64,000 nt of DNA from positions 186,001-250,000 of the forward strand of contig NZ_CALSFS010000001.1 in the NCBI RefSeq assembly GCF_943736985.1, written 5' to 3'. Positions 27,053 through 36,463 of this stretch are shown here, in pieces. The position numbers and the translations under genes were made by a program. Source of the DNA: Clostridium sp. Marseille-Q2269 (GTDB lineage: Bacteria; Bacillota; Clostridia; Clostridiales; Clostridiaceae). The stretch's first letter is position 1; each line of letters begins with the position of its first letter. The notes under the pieces are model-generated. The model ran no database searches. It worked only from the letters and a program-made list of their open reading frames with translations, and was not told where the DNA came from.

Positions 27053-28126
27053 TTATAAAAGTGACTTATCTGGAGTTACAAGAATTTTCACATGTTTTTT
27101 CTTTTCTGAACCAGTTAAAGCACCAAAACCTTCTTCTACTATATCATCTAAAGCTATCTTTTTTGTAATATATCCATCTGTTTTTATTCTTCCATCTTTC
27201 ATTAACGCCATAGTAGCTGGGAATTCATGTCTATATGCTAAAGTACCTAAAATTTTCTTTTCAGTAAATACCAATATATTTGGATTAAAGTTTATATCTT
27301 TTTCCCATATACTAGTTATAACCATTGTACCTTCAAATTTTAAACTTTCAATTCCAGTATCAAATCCTATCTTAGCTCCTGTAGTCTCAAAAGCTTTATC
27401 TATGCCTAATCCACCTGTAAGCTTTTTAACTTCTTCTGGTATATTAACCTCATTAGGATCTAAAACTACATCTGCTCCTGCTCTTTTTGCATATTTTTGT
27501 CTTATAGATTTTCTTTGTAAAACTACTATAAGTCTTGCTCCAGCTGCTTTTAAACATTCTATTGTTGCAAGTCCTATTGGTCCTGCTCCTAAAACTAATG
27601 CTGTATCTCCTGCATTAAAATTAGATATTCTTACGGAATGAAGCCCTACTGCCATTGGCTCTACCAATGCTGCATCCTCATAAGACATTTCATCTGGAAT
27701 TTTATGAACAAATTCTTCTGGAAATACGGTATACTCTGCAAGTCCACCACCACTTCCACAAAGACCATGGAATCCTAATGATGAACATAGATTATATTTT
27801 CCTTCCATGCAAGCTGGACATTTACCACAAGCCACTATAGGCTCAACAATTACTCTATCTCCAATTTTAAATTTTGTAACTCTTTCTCCTACTTCTACTA
27901 TTTCCCCTGAAAATTCATGGCCTAATACTACTGGAGCTGTTGTTCCACTTAATGGATGTGGTTCTCCTACTGGTATAAATATAGGTCCACCTAAATATTC
28001 ATGTAGATCAGAGCCACATATTCCACACCATTTAACCTTAATTTTTACTGATCCCTTTATTATCTTTGGTTCTTCAATTTCTTCAACTCTTACATCTTTT
28101 TTTTCATACCATAATGCTGCTTTCAT
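27053..28126 (-). CDS. zinc-dependent alcohol dehydrogenase, butanediol dehydrogenase-like
   Basis: A 357-residue medium-chain NAD(P)-dependent dehydrogenase resembling (R,R)-2,3-butanediol dehydrogenase, interconverting acetoin and butanediol or a similar diol. Catalytic zinc site: WCGICGSDLHEY (Cys about 37) and GHEFSGEIVEVG (about 70). Structural zinc site: CGKCPACMEGKYNLC (about 99-113). Rossmann site: VLGAGPIGLATI (near 180). A GTG seven codons upstream is possible, but AGGAGGG lies six bases before the ATG at 28126. It has a -24/-12 promoter, so it is under sigma-54 control, most likely by the adjacent AcoR-type activator. Confidence 0.88.
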   Translation of the reverse strand: MKAALWYEKKDVRVEEIEEPKIIKGSVKIKVKWCGICGSDLHEYLGGPIFIPVGEPHPLSGTTAPVVLGHEFSGEIVEVGERVTKFKIGDRVIVEPIVACGKCPACMEGKYNLCSSLGFHGLCGSGGGLAEYTVFPEEFVHKIPDEMSYEDAALVEPMAVGLHSVRISNFNAGDTALVLGAGPIGLATIECLKAAGARLIVVLQRKSIRQKYAKRAGADVVLDPNEVNIPEEVKKLTGGLGIDKAFETTGAKIGFDTGIESLKFEGTMVITSIWEKDINFNPNILVFTEKKILGTLAYRHEFPATMALMKDGRIKTDGYITKKIALDDIVEEGFGALTGSEKKKHVKILVTPDKSLL

Positions 28127-28183
28127 ATTAACCCTCCTAGAGTTCACTTTTAAAATATTTGTTAATTAATTAACATTATTTAA

Positions 28184-28201
28184 AGCAACTATTATGCCAA
28201 C
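28184..28201 (-). promoter_or_regulatory. sigma-54 (-24/-12) promoter
   Basis: Reading the minus strand from 28200: TTGGCAT-AATAG-TTGCT. The GG and GC are separated by exactly ten bases, the strict spacing of sigma-54 promoters, and TTGGCAT-N5-TTGCT matches the consensus with one change. It predicts a start about 45 bases before the dehydrogenase ATG. Confidence 0.8.
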
Positions 28202-28228
28202 TTTTGAATACATGTAAATTTACAATTC

Positions 28229-28292
28229 TTTAGTATATATGTGTCGATATGATACAATTTTTATTGTATCATATCGACACATATATACTAAA
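28229..28292. promoter_or_regulatory. 30-bp perfect inverted repeat, putative activator binding site
   Basis: Arms 28229-28258 and 28263-28292 are perfectly complementary around TTTT. Each arm contains TGTCGATATGATACA, a partial dyad of the form TGT-N9-ACA. It lies 30-90 bases upstream of the -24 element, the usual place for enhancer-binding protein sites. A further TGATACA occurs at 28313-28319. Confidence 0.6.
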
Positions 28293-28446
28293 ATTCCTAT
28301 TTTGATACACTTAGTACTAAAATTCAATGATTTTCTTATTTGTTAATATTTTTTATCATTACTTAAAAAAGTATATTTCATATAAAATAAATGTATATAT
28401 TTTTGTCATTAAATTTTTTCTTTTGAAATAATAATTTTATAAAGTA

Positions 28447-28480
28447 AAAATAGCTACAAAATCACATTTGTAGCTATTTT
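28447..28480 (-). terminator. terminator of the CO dehydrogenase gene
   Basis: A perfect 14-bp stem (28447-28460 / 28467-28480) with a 6-base loop, 20 bases after the stop codon. Confidence 0.85.
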
Positions 28481-28499
28481 AAAACTTAATAAATATCTT

Positions 28500-30416
28500 T
28501 TAACTTAATCCTAATTTTTTTCTTTTACCTACAATATGAGCTTCTATATTATTGGCTACTTCTATTGGATCATCTCCCAGAGCAACCTTTCCTCCAGTTA
28601 TATTTTCTACTTCCTCTGTTAGTAATTTTACAAGTTCAGGTGCACCAGTCATAAATGGCACCGGTGACAAGTGAGTATACGCACCATATGCTACTGCAAA
28701 TATTCCATCAATAGTTGCTTTTTGTTCCATCCATTCTGGAGCAGTAACAGCTATTGGAAGATCAGATACATCTAAATCCATATGATCTGCAAGAGCAGTT
28801 ACAAGCATTGATATTCTTCCTGTATCTGTACAAGTTCCAAAACTTAATACTGGTGGAATCTTTAAAAGATTACAAACTTCTTTTAAACCTTCTCCCGCTA
28901 TTTTATTAGCTGCATCTAAAGTACAAAGACCTGCTACTTCTAAAGCGTGATTTCCGCAACCTCCAGATACAACTAATATATCTTTCTTAATTAATTCGTT
29001 TGTAATATTAACTGTATTCCAATCCTGTGGTCCATTTCTTAAAGTTGAGCAGTTTGCCAATGCAACTATACCCTTAATTTTCCCTGCAGAAATTACATCC
29101 ACTAAAGGATCAAGCTTATTTCCAAGTGCACCTAAAACTGCCTCTGTAGAAAATCCTGCAATAGCTTTTTGAGTAATTTTAGGCACTTTAGGTTCAACTT
29201 TTCCTTTACGCTTTTTGAAATTTTCTATTGCTAATTCTATCAATTTGTCAGCCATATCATCTACTTTTTCAGGATCATAAGGAATCTTATGTTGTAATCC
29301 TGGTATATCTATAATAGTACTTATACTTACTAGAGTTGCTCTATATTTTTCTGCATAATGATCTATAGCTGGTGGTGAGCAATTTTCTTCCATAGCCATA
29401 ACATCCACTGTACCTGTTGCTAAAAGAGGTTCTATTGCTAACCAGTTACCCATTAGGCCCACAAATACATCATCTACTTCAAATCTTTGTAACAATTCCT
29501 GACCAGTTTCTATAGATCCTACTACTCTAAGCCCCTTTGCTCCTGCTGCTTTAGCCTTCTCTTGAATTTCAAACATTTTTGCCTTTTGTATTGTAGCTAC
29601 TCCTCCCCAAGGTTGATGTCCATTGAATACTATATTTACATAGTTAGGATCCATAATTCCCAAATCTACATTTACTTCATGAGGCATAGGTGTTCCAAAT
29701 AGAATGTCTTGAACCATTTCAAGTCCAATCTGTGAATTATATATAGTAGCTATACCTAGACGTAAAGCTTTTGCTGCTAAAGATTTATAATTACCATCTA
29801 CATTTGTTAAACAACTGGCTACACAATTTTGTTCTTCATGAACAGTTCCAGCAGGATAAATATTTAATTTTTTCCATAGTTCTTTTCTCTTTTTTGGTGC
29901 AAATGCTTCCACCATAACATTTTTATCCTCTGCATCAATTTTTTGTTGTTGTTCTAATAAATCTGCCAACTTTATTGCCATCTTGTTAATATCATCACTT
30001 GTGTTTATACCTAATTTTTCACACATCCATTTTAACTTATTTACATCTTTAATAGTAAAAGGAGTTTTTCCCTCTGCTGTAGCTTTTAGTGTGCGAAATG
30101 CTTCGTAAGCATGGTGGCTATATGTACCTGCTCCCATTATATTTTTCAATAAGAAATTTCTCATAGCCATAGCATCTGGTCCAATACCACATACACCTTT
30201 TTTTTGTGGCCCTTTTTCATTTATTCTACAAGGTCCTTGAGAACATAATTGACAACTTAAACCTTGAAGACAAAACTTACAACGAATCTTTTCTTGCTCT
30301 ATCCACCTGTCAAATACATTAGACATTCCATCTTCTCTTATTCGCTTTAGCATTTCCTCTACTGAATCATGATAACTTACACGTCCTTCTGCTTTTTCTA
30401 ATATACTTTCACTCAT
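28500..30416 (-). CDS. cooS: anaerobic carbon monoxide dehydrogenase, catalytic subunit
   Basis: A 638-residue Ni-Fe-S enzyme oxidising CO to CO2 (or the reverse), cytosolic. The N-terminal cluster region is RCKFCLQGLSCQLC followed by SQGPCRI and CGIGPDAMAMRNFL (residues about 46-85), binding the B- and D-clusters. The proton-relay His is in FNGHQPWGG (about 268). C-cluster ligands are in ANCSTLRNG, GGCGNHALE and FGTCTDTGR (about 450-545). Length is normal. No cooC maturation gene, ferredoxin or acetyl-CoA synthase gene lies near, so it is a stand-alone CODH. The ribosome site is weak. About 880 bases without a gene lie upstream. Confidence 0.93.
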   Translation of the reverse strand: MSESILEKAEGRVSYHDSVEEMLKRIREDGMSNVFDRWIEQEKIRCKFCLQGLSCQLCSQGPCRINEKGPQKKGVCGIGPDAMAMRNFLLKNIMGAGTYSHHAYEAFRTLKATAEGKTPFTIKDVNKLKWMCEKLGINTSDDINKMAIKLADLLEQQQKIDAEDKNVMVEAFAPKKRKELWKKLNIYPAGTVHEEQNCVASCLTNVDGNYKSLAAKALRLGIATIYNSQIGLEMVQDILFGTPMPHEVNVDLGIMDPNYVNIVFNGHQPWGGVATIQKAKMFEIQEKAKAAGAKGLRVVGSIETGQELLQRFEVDDVFVGLMGNWLAIEPLLATGTVDVMAMEENCSPPAIDHYAEKYRATLVSISTIIDIPGLQHKIPYDPEKVDDMADKLIELAIENFKKRKGKVEPKVPKITQKAIAGFSTEAVLGALGNKLDPLVDVISAGKIKGIVALANCSTLRNGPQDWNTVNITNELIKKDILVVSGGCGNHALEVAGLCTLDAANKIAGEGLKEVCNLLKIPPVLSFGTCTDTGRISMLVTALADHMDLDVSDLPIAVTAPEWMEQKATIDGIFAVAYGAYTHLSPVPFMTGAPELVKLLTEEVENITGGKVALGDDPIEVANNIEAHIVGKRKKLGLS

Positions 30417-31240
30417 AATGTTTAGCTTTATAAAATCTATTACAAATTTTATTCATACACATCTAGTTAAACTTAATATTACAATACTAGTTAGTGTACA
30501 TAATAGCATACCTCTACAATGCTATACCATTAAGCCAATGGTGTTTTGTCACTTCCTTTCTAAAAATAAAACAACTAATTCATTCTTTAAATGTAGAGTA
30601 GTTATTTTATTTGCATTTTTTATATTCTATCCACTTTATTATTACTTTGTATATAAATAACTAGCAATTCTATTTTGTGCTTTCAAAAATTTTTTATACA
30701 ATAATTTACCTCTAAAATATAATTGTACTAATTGAGTTAATTACATTTAATGTATTTTAAGTTTTGTTAATTATATTACTAAAAATCAATTATATTATCC
30801 TTATATTAAATAAAATTATATAAGTTAAGCTTATTTATTTTTATGTATTAATTATTGTTTTTATAATATTTTTTATTGTAGTTTACTTTTAAATTAATTT
30901 ACATAATTATTTTTAAGTTAATTAATACTATATTTTTATCTATATACATTTATGAATTAATCTATTGTCTCAGTTAAATTAATTCTAATCATATTTTGCT
31001 AAGTCAAACTTTGAACCAATCTTACTGACAAGAAGTCAGATTAGGCATGTTACAAAATTTAAAATAAGCTAATATTACTATCAGTTAATTTAGCGTTGGT
31101 TTAATGTGCAAAAATATAATTATGTAAGCTGAATTTAACTAGCATAATCAGTTAAATTAGTATTATTTTAAGGATTTAATCAATATGTTTTATATAATTA
31201 CTACTTAGTATTATTAATTTTCATTTTTTGATTCTAAACA
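30417..31240. other. 820-base gene-free region upstream of cooS
   Basis: Very AT-rich, with no credible coding frame. It holds an imperfect hairpin at about 30565-30613, several degenerate CAGTTAAATTA-type motifs (near 30970, 31081 and 31149) and a dispersed repeat copy at 31054-31114. The cooS promoter must lie here; I cannot choose a clear one. Confidence 0.6.
31054..31114 (+). repeat. dispersed intergenic repeat, copy A
   Basis: About 61 bases nearly identical (roughly 90%) to the reverse complement of 36663-36723. The most conserved end is TTAATGTGCAAAA. Confidence 0.65.
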
Positions 31241-31280
31241 TAGTAAAACACTTACCAATTAATTAGTAAGTGTTTTACTA
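31241..31280 (-). terminator. terminator-like hairpin after pqqD
   Basis: A perfect 15-bp stem (31241-31255 / 31266-31280) with a 10-base loop, 16 bases after the stop of the PqqD-like gene. The T-tract on the minus strand is poor. Confidence 0.6.
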
Positions 31281-31295
31281 TAAAAAATGTCCATA

Positions 31296-31637
31296 TTAAT
31301 TTTTAAAAGATACCCATCCTCTTTTGGATACATATCTTATATAAGTTAGGAGCCTATATATGGCATCTTCTAACTTATCTTCATGATTATTTGCCATTAG
31401 TTTTGCAATATCCAGTATGGATTTTTCACCATCTATTAAAAGCCAAACCTCTGAAGACATCTTATCAAACTTAACATCACATTTTGGTTCTCTTTTCACA
31501 AACCAACCTAAAAATCTTTTAACAGGATCATTAACTTTAAAAGTTAATATTACTTGCCCTTCTTTTTCTGCCCAATTATTATTAACTTTATATGGTATCT
31601 GCTTCAAGAAATTATATTTATCACATTTTAAATTCAT
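31296..31637 (-). CDS. PqqD-family protein (RiPP recognition element-like)
   Basis: A 113-residue protein with the PqqD fold. SSEVWLLIDGEKSILDIAKLM (about 61-81) is the conserved winged-helix core, and WVSF ends it. PqqD-like domains bind leader peptides for radical SAM or other modifying enzymes. Here there is neither a precursor peptide nor a modifying enzyme nearby. The gene starts five bases after the OPT transporter stop, so it is the last gene of pepD-OPT-pqqD. Its role with a peptide transporter is unknown; an accessory or peptide-binding function is possible. Confidence 0.75.
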   Translation of the reverse strand: MNLKCDKYNFLKQIPYKVNNNWAEKEGQVILTFKVNDPVKRFLGWFVKREPKCDVKFDKMSSEVWLLIDGEKSILDIAKLMANNHEDKLEDAIYRLLTYIRYVSKRGWVSFKN

Positions 31638-31642
31638 AATTT

Positions 31643-33577
31643 TTATACCTTAGAACCTTTAGTTTTACTACAAGCAAATTTGTATATCCAAAATCCTAAT
31701 AAAATGAACAATATAAAGGATACCATATTACTACTAGAAATACCTGGAATCACACTTTCACCAAAAGCTATATTTATATTTAAAGTTGCAAAAACAGCAA
31801 TAACTATTCCTATAAGCGCATCTCCTGCAACAAGTCCTGATGCCAAAAGCACACCCTTTTCAACAGATTCTGACTTTCTGTCTTCATTATTTTTGAATTT
31901 TCTCTCAACTAAAACTCTTAGTATTCCTCCCATTAATATTGCACTATTCAAAGAAATAGGTAAATATATACCCAGTGCTACAGGCAAAATTGATATACTT
32001 GCAAGTTCACAAAATATTGCTATTGCAGCACCTACTAAGACTAATGTCCAAGGAAGTTTAGCTGACATTATACCTTCAACCAACATTTTCATTAAACTAG
32101 CTTGTGGAGCTGAAACGTCTGCACTGCCTATTCCATAGGCACCGTGTAGCATTTTAACAACAATTGCTGCAAAGGCTGAAGAACATGCTATTGCTACAAA
32201 CATTCCAATCTGAACATTTTTAGGTGTACCTCCTATTATAAATGTTGTTTTTAAACTTTGAGCAACTCCTCCTGCTACAGCTATAGCAACACAGACTACC
32301 CCACCTATAAGTATAGATCTTCTCAACCCTTCATTTCCTACAACACCTGTTAATTTTAATATTGTTGTTACAAAAAGTAACGTAGCTATAGTCATACCAG
32401 ATACTGGATTATTAGATGCTCCTATAATACCAACCATTCTAGCAGATACTACTGCAAAGAAAAAACTAAATAAAACTGATAATAATCCACCTATAAATCC
32501 ACCCTTTATTGCTGGAATAAGCCAAGTTAACGCAAAACCAAATACTGCTGATGCTATAACCCAAGTTATTGGTGCTTCAATATTCATTCTACTAGTATCA
32601 CTTTTCTCACCATGTCCTATTCCTGACATTGCCTGTTTAAAACTTTTTATTATAGTAGGCATTGATTTTCCAAGAGAAATAAAACCTCCCATTGCAACTG
32701 CCCCAGCACCTATATATTTAATATAGCTAGACCATATCTCTGGGGCTGTCATATTAACTATGAGTTTTGTAGATGGAAATAATGGTGCTGCAAGCCCTGC
32801 ACCTAAATATTTAATCAAAGGTATTAATCCAAACCATGCAATAACAGAACCACCGAACATTAATAAAGATGCTCTTGTACCAACTATAAATCCAACTCCA
32901 AGTAAAGAAGCCAATGTATCTACACTTATCATAGTTCCCTGATAAGCTTTAAATACATAAGAAGCTTGTTCACTCCAAAGTTTAAATCCTCCAGATAAAA
33001 ATTTATAAGTTCCTCCTACACCAAGACCTGCTACCACAGTTTTGAATCCTTCTCCACCTTGGCTACCTATAACTAAAACCTCAGCTGCCGCCATGCTTTC
33101 TGGATATATTAATTCCCCATGTTCTTCTACTATTAAGAATCTTCTAAGTGGAGTAATAAAGAATGTTCCCATTAATCCACCAACTATTGTAACTATTATT
33201 ATAGTTGCAATACTTAAATCAAAATTCCATAAAATTAATGCTGGCAAAGCAAAGATAATTCCTCCTGCAATGGATTCTCCCATTGCTGCAAGTGATGCTA
33301 CCATATTGGCTTCCAAGATATTATTTCTTCTAAATAATCCCTTTAATATACCTGTAGCAAGTATGGCTCCAGGTATACCTGCAGAAATTGTTAGCCCAAC
33401 TTTTAGTCCCAAGTATGTATTTGCTGCTGCAAATAAGCAAGCAAGTATTATACCTAAGATAATAGAATACCCTGTTGTCTCCGGCATAGCCTCTGTAATA
33501 GGTATAAATGGCTCATATTGTTCACCTTTACATCCACCATAAGCTTCCTTTGATAATTTATATTTTTGTGTATCCAT
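31643..33577 (-). CDS. OPT-family oligopeptide transporter
   Basis: A 644-residue polytopic membrane carrier of the bacterial OPT group, importing oligopeptides with protons (some relatives carry metal-ligand complexes). It begins with a cytosolic tail containing EQYEPFIPITEAMPETTGYS and then ILACLFAAANTYLGLKVGLTISAGIPGA (about 40-67 after 33577), typical of OPT. About 14-16 helices follow. An ATG seven codons upstream (33598) lacks a ribosome site, whereas AGGATGGG lies before 33577. It lies between pepD and pqqD on the same strand. Confidence 0.87.
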   Translation of the reverse strand: MDTQKYKLSKEAYGGCKGEQYEPFIPITEAMPETTGYSIILGIILACLFAAANTYLGLKVGLTISAGIPGAILATGILKGLFRRNNILEANMVASLAAMGESIAGGIIFALPALILWNFDLSIATIIIVTIVGGLMGTFFITPLRRFLIVEEHGELIYPESMAAAEVLVIGSQGGEGFKTVVAGLGVGGTYKFLSGGFKLWSEQASYVFKAYQGTMISVDTLASLLGVGFIVGTRASLLMFGGSVIAWFGLIPLIKYLGAGLAAPLFPSTKLIVNMTAPEIWSSYIKYIGAGAVAMGGFISLGKSMPTIIKSFKQAMSGIGHGEKSDTSRMNIEAPITWVIASAVFGFALTWLIPAIKGGFIGGLLSVLFSFFFAVVSARMVGIIGASNNPVSGMTIATLLFVTTILKLTGVVGNEGLRRSILIGGVVCVAIAVAGGVAQSLKTTFIIGGTPKNVQIGMFVAIACSSAFAAIVVKMLHGAYGIGSADVSAPQASLMKMLVEGIMSAKLPWTLVLVGAAIAIFCELASISILPVALGIYLPISLNSAILMGGILRVLVERKFKNNEDRKSESVEKGVLLASGLVAGDALIGIVIAVFATLNINIAFGESVIPGISSSNMVSFILFILLGFWIYKFACSKTKGSKV

Positions 33578-33699
33578 ATTGGCACCCATCCTATTCATTA
33601 TAAAATTCTAAATTAAAGGAAATTAATTTATTGTAATTAAATTTAATATTATAATTAACTGTAAAAATCAATTTCCAAATAGATTATATTAAAAAATAT

Positions 33700-35145
33700 T
33701 TATTTGGTATTTTTTAATATCTCTTTTAAAAGTCTCCAATATTTTTCAACTGAAGATATTTTTAAATGTTCATTAGCTGTATGAACATCTATTATATCTG
33801 GTCCAAAGCTAATCATATCTGTATCTTTCATAGTTTCTTTAAACAAACCACATTCAAGACCTGCATGAATAGCTGTTATAGTTGGATCTATATCAAATAA
33901 TTTTTTATAAGCTTGTACACATATTTCTCTTATGTTGGAATTTTCATTATACTCCCATTGTGGATATTCTGAATCTTTTTTAATTGTAACTCCTACCGCT
34001 TTAGATAAAGCTTCAAGTCTATCTAATATTTCAAACTTTCTACTATACACTGAGCTTCTTATAGAACATATGATTTCAATCTCATGTTCCTTGGTATTTA
34101 TTATTGCAACATTTAAACTACTCTCCACAAGGCCCTTAATATCTTGGCTCATAGATTGAACTCCATCTGGAACTAATGTTAAAAAAGTAATTATTGCATT
34201 TGTATTTTCTTTGCTTAGTTCTTTGTCCACTTTATTTAAATCTTTAATACTTATTTCCAATGAAGGGTCTTGAACCCTATATTCAATCTTTAAGTCTTGT
34301 TGAATTTTATTCAAAATTTGTTTAACTTCTTCTATTTTATTCTTATCTAAAGTTATTACAACACTGCACTCTCTGGGTATAGCATTTTGCTTTGTACCTC
34401 CTTCTATATGTGCAATATTAAAATCAATGTTTTTACTTAAAGTATATAGAATCCTACCTATTAATTTATTTGCATTTCCTCTTTGTTTAATTACTTCCAT
34501 TCCAGAATGTCCACCATTCAAACCTGTTACCTTAATTTCAATGGCTTCTTTTGCACATTTTTCTGATTCAATTTTTATTTTAGTGGTACCTGTAATCCCA
34601 CCTGCGCAACTTACTATGAATACCCCTTCTTCTTCTCCATCTATATTTATAAGCATTTTTCCTTTTAAATTGTTAGTATCTAGTGCAAATGCTCCATCCA
34701 TACCATCTTCTTCATTACTTGTAGCAACAAATTCTATTGGAGGGTGTTCTATATCTTTTGAATCTAATATTGCTAATCCATAAGCTATAGCAATACCATC
34801 ATCCCCACCTAATGTTGTTCCAGTTGCATAAATATAATCATCTTCTATCCTCAATTTTAATGGATCCTTTTTAAAATCATGTTCCACATTTTTTAGTTTT
34901 TCACAAACCATATCCATATGTCCTTGTATTATTACAGTTGGAGCACTTTCATAACCTTTTGTACCAGGCTTTTTAATTATTACATTTAATGCTTTATCTT
35001 GATACACATATAAATTTCTTTCCTTTGCAAAACTAACTAAAAAATCACTTATTTTCTTTTCATTTCTTGATCCATGAGGAATTTTAGTTAATTGTTCAAA
35101 AAAATGAAATACTAGTTTAGGCTGTAAATTATTTAATACGTCCAT
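33700..35145 (-). CDS. pepD: aminoacyl-histidine dipeptidase (M20C)
   Basis: A 481-residue cytosolic zinc dipeptidase (carnosinase-like) that splits short peptides. It starts LQPKLVFHFFEQLTKIPHGSRNE, characteristic of PepD. Metal and catalytic residues: IQGHMDMVCE (about 87), GGDDGIAIAYG (about 118), TSNEEDGMDGAF (about 150) and DVHTANEHLKISS near the C-terminus. AGGAGGATT lies just upstream of the ATG. It is the first gene of a set with an OPT peptide transporter and fits uptake and breakdown of peptides. Confidence 0.92.
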   Translation of the reverse strand: MDVLNNLQPKLVFHFFEQLTKIPHGSRNEKKISDFLVSFAKERNLYVYQDKALNVIIKKPGTKGYESAPTVIIQGHMDMVCEKLKNVEHDFKKDPLKLRIEDDYIYATGTTLGGDDGIAIAYGLAILDSKDIEHPPIEFVATSNEEDGMDGAFALDTNNLKGKMLINIDGEEEGVFIVSCAGGITGTTKIKIESEKCAKEAIEIKVTGLNGGHSGMEVIKQRGNANKLIGRILYTLSKNIDFNIAHIEGGTKQNAIPRECSVVITLDKNKIEEVKQILNKIQQDLKIEYRVQDPSLEISIKDLNKVDKELSKENTNAIITFLTLVPDGVQSMSQDIKGLVESSLNVAIINTKEHEIEIICSIRSSVYSRKFEILDRLEALSKAVGVTIKKDSEYPQWEYNENSNIREICVQAYKKLFDIDPTITAIHAGLECGLFKETMKDTDMISFGPDIIDVHTANEHLKISSVEKYWRLLKEILKNTK

Positions 35146-35607
35146 AATGTAATCCTCCTACTTTTTATTACAATTTTTAATCTAATAATAAATTTATAAA
35201 TATGATTCGAACCACAAATTTACAATTTAAATATAAATTTCAATTTAAATTGTTTGTATCAAATATATTACAATTTAACCATTTATTCAATGTTATTTTT
35301 TTATCATTCTACAAAATTTACAATGGCCCTACAATCTATTTGATAACGTTTACTGAGAAAATTATTTAATTAATTACTTTTTTCAATAAAGTAATGGTAT
35401 TTTCATAATTATTTAAGTGGATTAAATTTTATAATCTTTTAATACTTACCTAATTCTTGTTTTTTCTTTTGATTATACTTTTACTTAAATATAATTTAAC
35501 TATTTATAAAAATAAAAATTATTTTTATACTATATAATTTTTAATTAATTGTAGATATCTTAATATGTGAGTACTTAGATTTGTAATTATTCAATAATAA
35601 TAATGTT
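35146..35607. other. AT-rich intergenic region
   Basis: No credible gene, hairpin or repeat is visible. It presumably contains the pepD promoter. Confidence 0.4.
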
Positions 35608-35783
35608 TTATACTACCTTAATTAAATTCAATATTATAAGATTAGGTTTAAAACTTTCCGTAATTTTTATGCCCTCTTCTCCATTATCTATTGCTTGTAC
35701 TATATATCCTTCCTTCTTTAATGAATAACTCATTAAATCTGCTATAGCATTTTCATCTTCTATTATGAGAATTTTTTTATCAT
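35608..35783 (-). pseudogene. truncated, frameshifted response regulator
   Basis: In the minus strand KKILIIEDENAIADLMSYSL and KKEGYIVQAIDNGEEGIKIT followed by ESFKPNLII is an OmpR-type receiver domain start, with the acidic pair in IIEDE. The phosphorylated Asp (LDL) has become LNL, and a stop follows ten residues later with no output domain. The ATG at 35783 has a good GAGAGG site but is out of frame by one base: the A-run after it is seven long, where eight would restore the frame. A dead remnant. Confidence 0.75.
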
Positions 35784-35816
35784 ACTTATTTCCTCTCTTT
35801 TCTATTTTTAATGAAA

Positions 35817-35847
35817 AATAAAGAGACGTTATATTAGTCCCTTTATT
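35817..35847 (-). terminator. terminator of the DUF1836 gene
   Basis: An 11-bp stem (35847-35837 / 35827-35817, one G-U on the minus strand) overlapping the last codons of the gene, followed by TTTTTCATT. Confidence 0.7.
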
Positions 35848-36463
35848 TTTTATCTTTTAAAGACAATGAATTATTATCTTTCAAAAAATTATCTATTAAT
35901 TTTTCTACCATTCTTTTTTCTATATTAGCTCTACTAATTAAAGTAAGTATTAATAAAATCAACTCTTTTAATCTTACATCCTGCTGTTTTTCTTCTTTAA
36001 ATTGCTTGTTTATTATATCTTTTAAATCCTTAAATTGTTCACCAAATCTTTCTAACTGAATTTTCTTAATATTTAAAAAAGTATCATATAGATCTTCTAA
36101 TTCAAGAAATCCATTTTCTTTGTTATGTACACTTTCCATAGTTGGTGTAAGTACAGTTTCAATATCTGAAAGAGATAAGCTCTGTTTTAAATTATAAATT
36201 ATTTCTAATAAAATTATTTGCTCTTTATTATATTTTTTCCCTTTCACAGTTGGAAAAAATTCTCCTTTAGCATAATTATTTACCATAGTTTTAGTCATAA
36301 TCTTATCATTTTCTTCTCTTTTTAATGACTTTAATTTCATATCAAATAATGTAGTTACTTGATCCATATATAAATCTATATCCGGAATATCGGAAAGCTT
36401 AATATCGTTAAATTCTGTAATATTTGAAAGTATTATATTTAGATTGTCTTCATTATATTCCAT
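35843..36463 (-). CDS. DUF1836 protein, MerR-like DNA-binding candidate
   Basis: A 206-residue cytosolic protein of the DUF1836 family. The recognisable core is DIPDIDLYMDQVTTLFDMKL (about 25-44), then ILTKTMVNNYAKGEFFP-like KIMTKTMVNNYAKG (about 54-67). This is predicted to be a winged-helix/MerR-type region, followed by a long helical C-terminus. Its target is unknown. GAGGTG sits upstream of the ATG. It is monocistronic; the decayed response regulator follows on the same strand. Confidence 0.78.
   Translation of the reverse strand: MEYNEDNLNIILSNITEFNDIKLSDIPDIDLYMDQVTTLFDMKLKSLKREENDKIMTKTMVNNYAKGEFFPTVKGKKYNKEQIILLEIIYNLKQSLSLSDIETVLTPTMESVHNKENGFLELEDLYDTFLNIKKIQLERFGEQFKDLKDIINKQFKEEKQQDVRLKELILLILTLISRANIEKRMVEKLIDNFLKDNNSLSLKDKK

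Noticed and set aside
28229-28292. Terminator of the CO dehydrogenase gene
   Set aside because: cooS has its own terminator at 28447-28480. This palindrome lacks a T-tract after the stem and sits at enhancer distance from a sigma-54 promoter.
30418-30660. Plus-strand 80-codon frame antisense to the cooS leader
   Set aside because: No ribosome site, composition of random AT-rich DNA, no recognisable motif.
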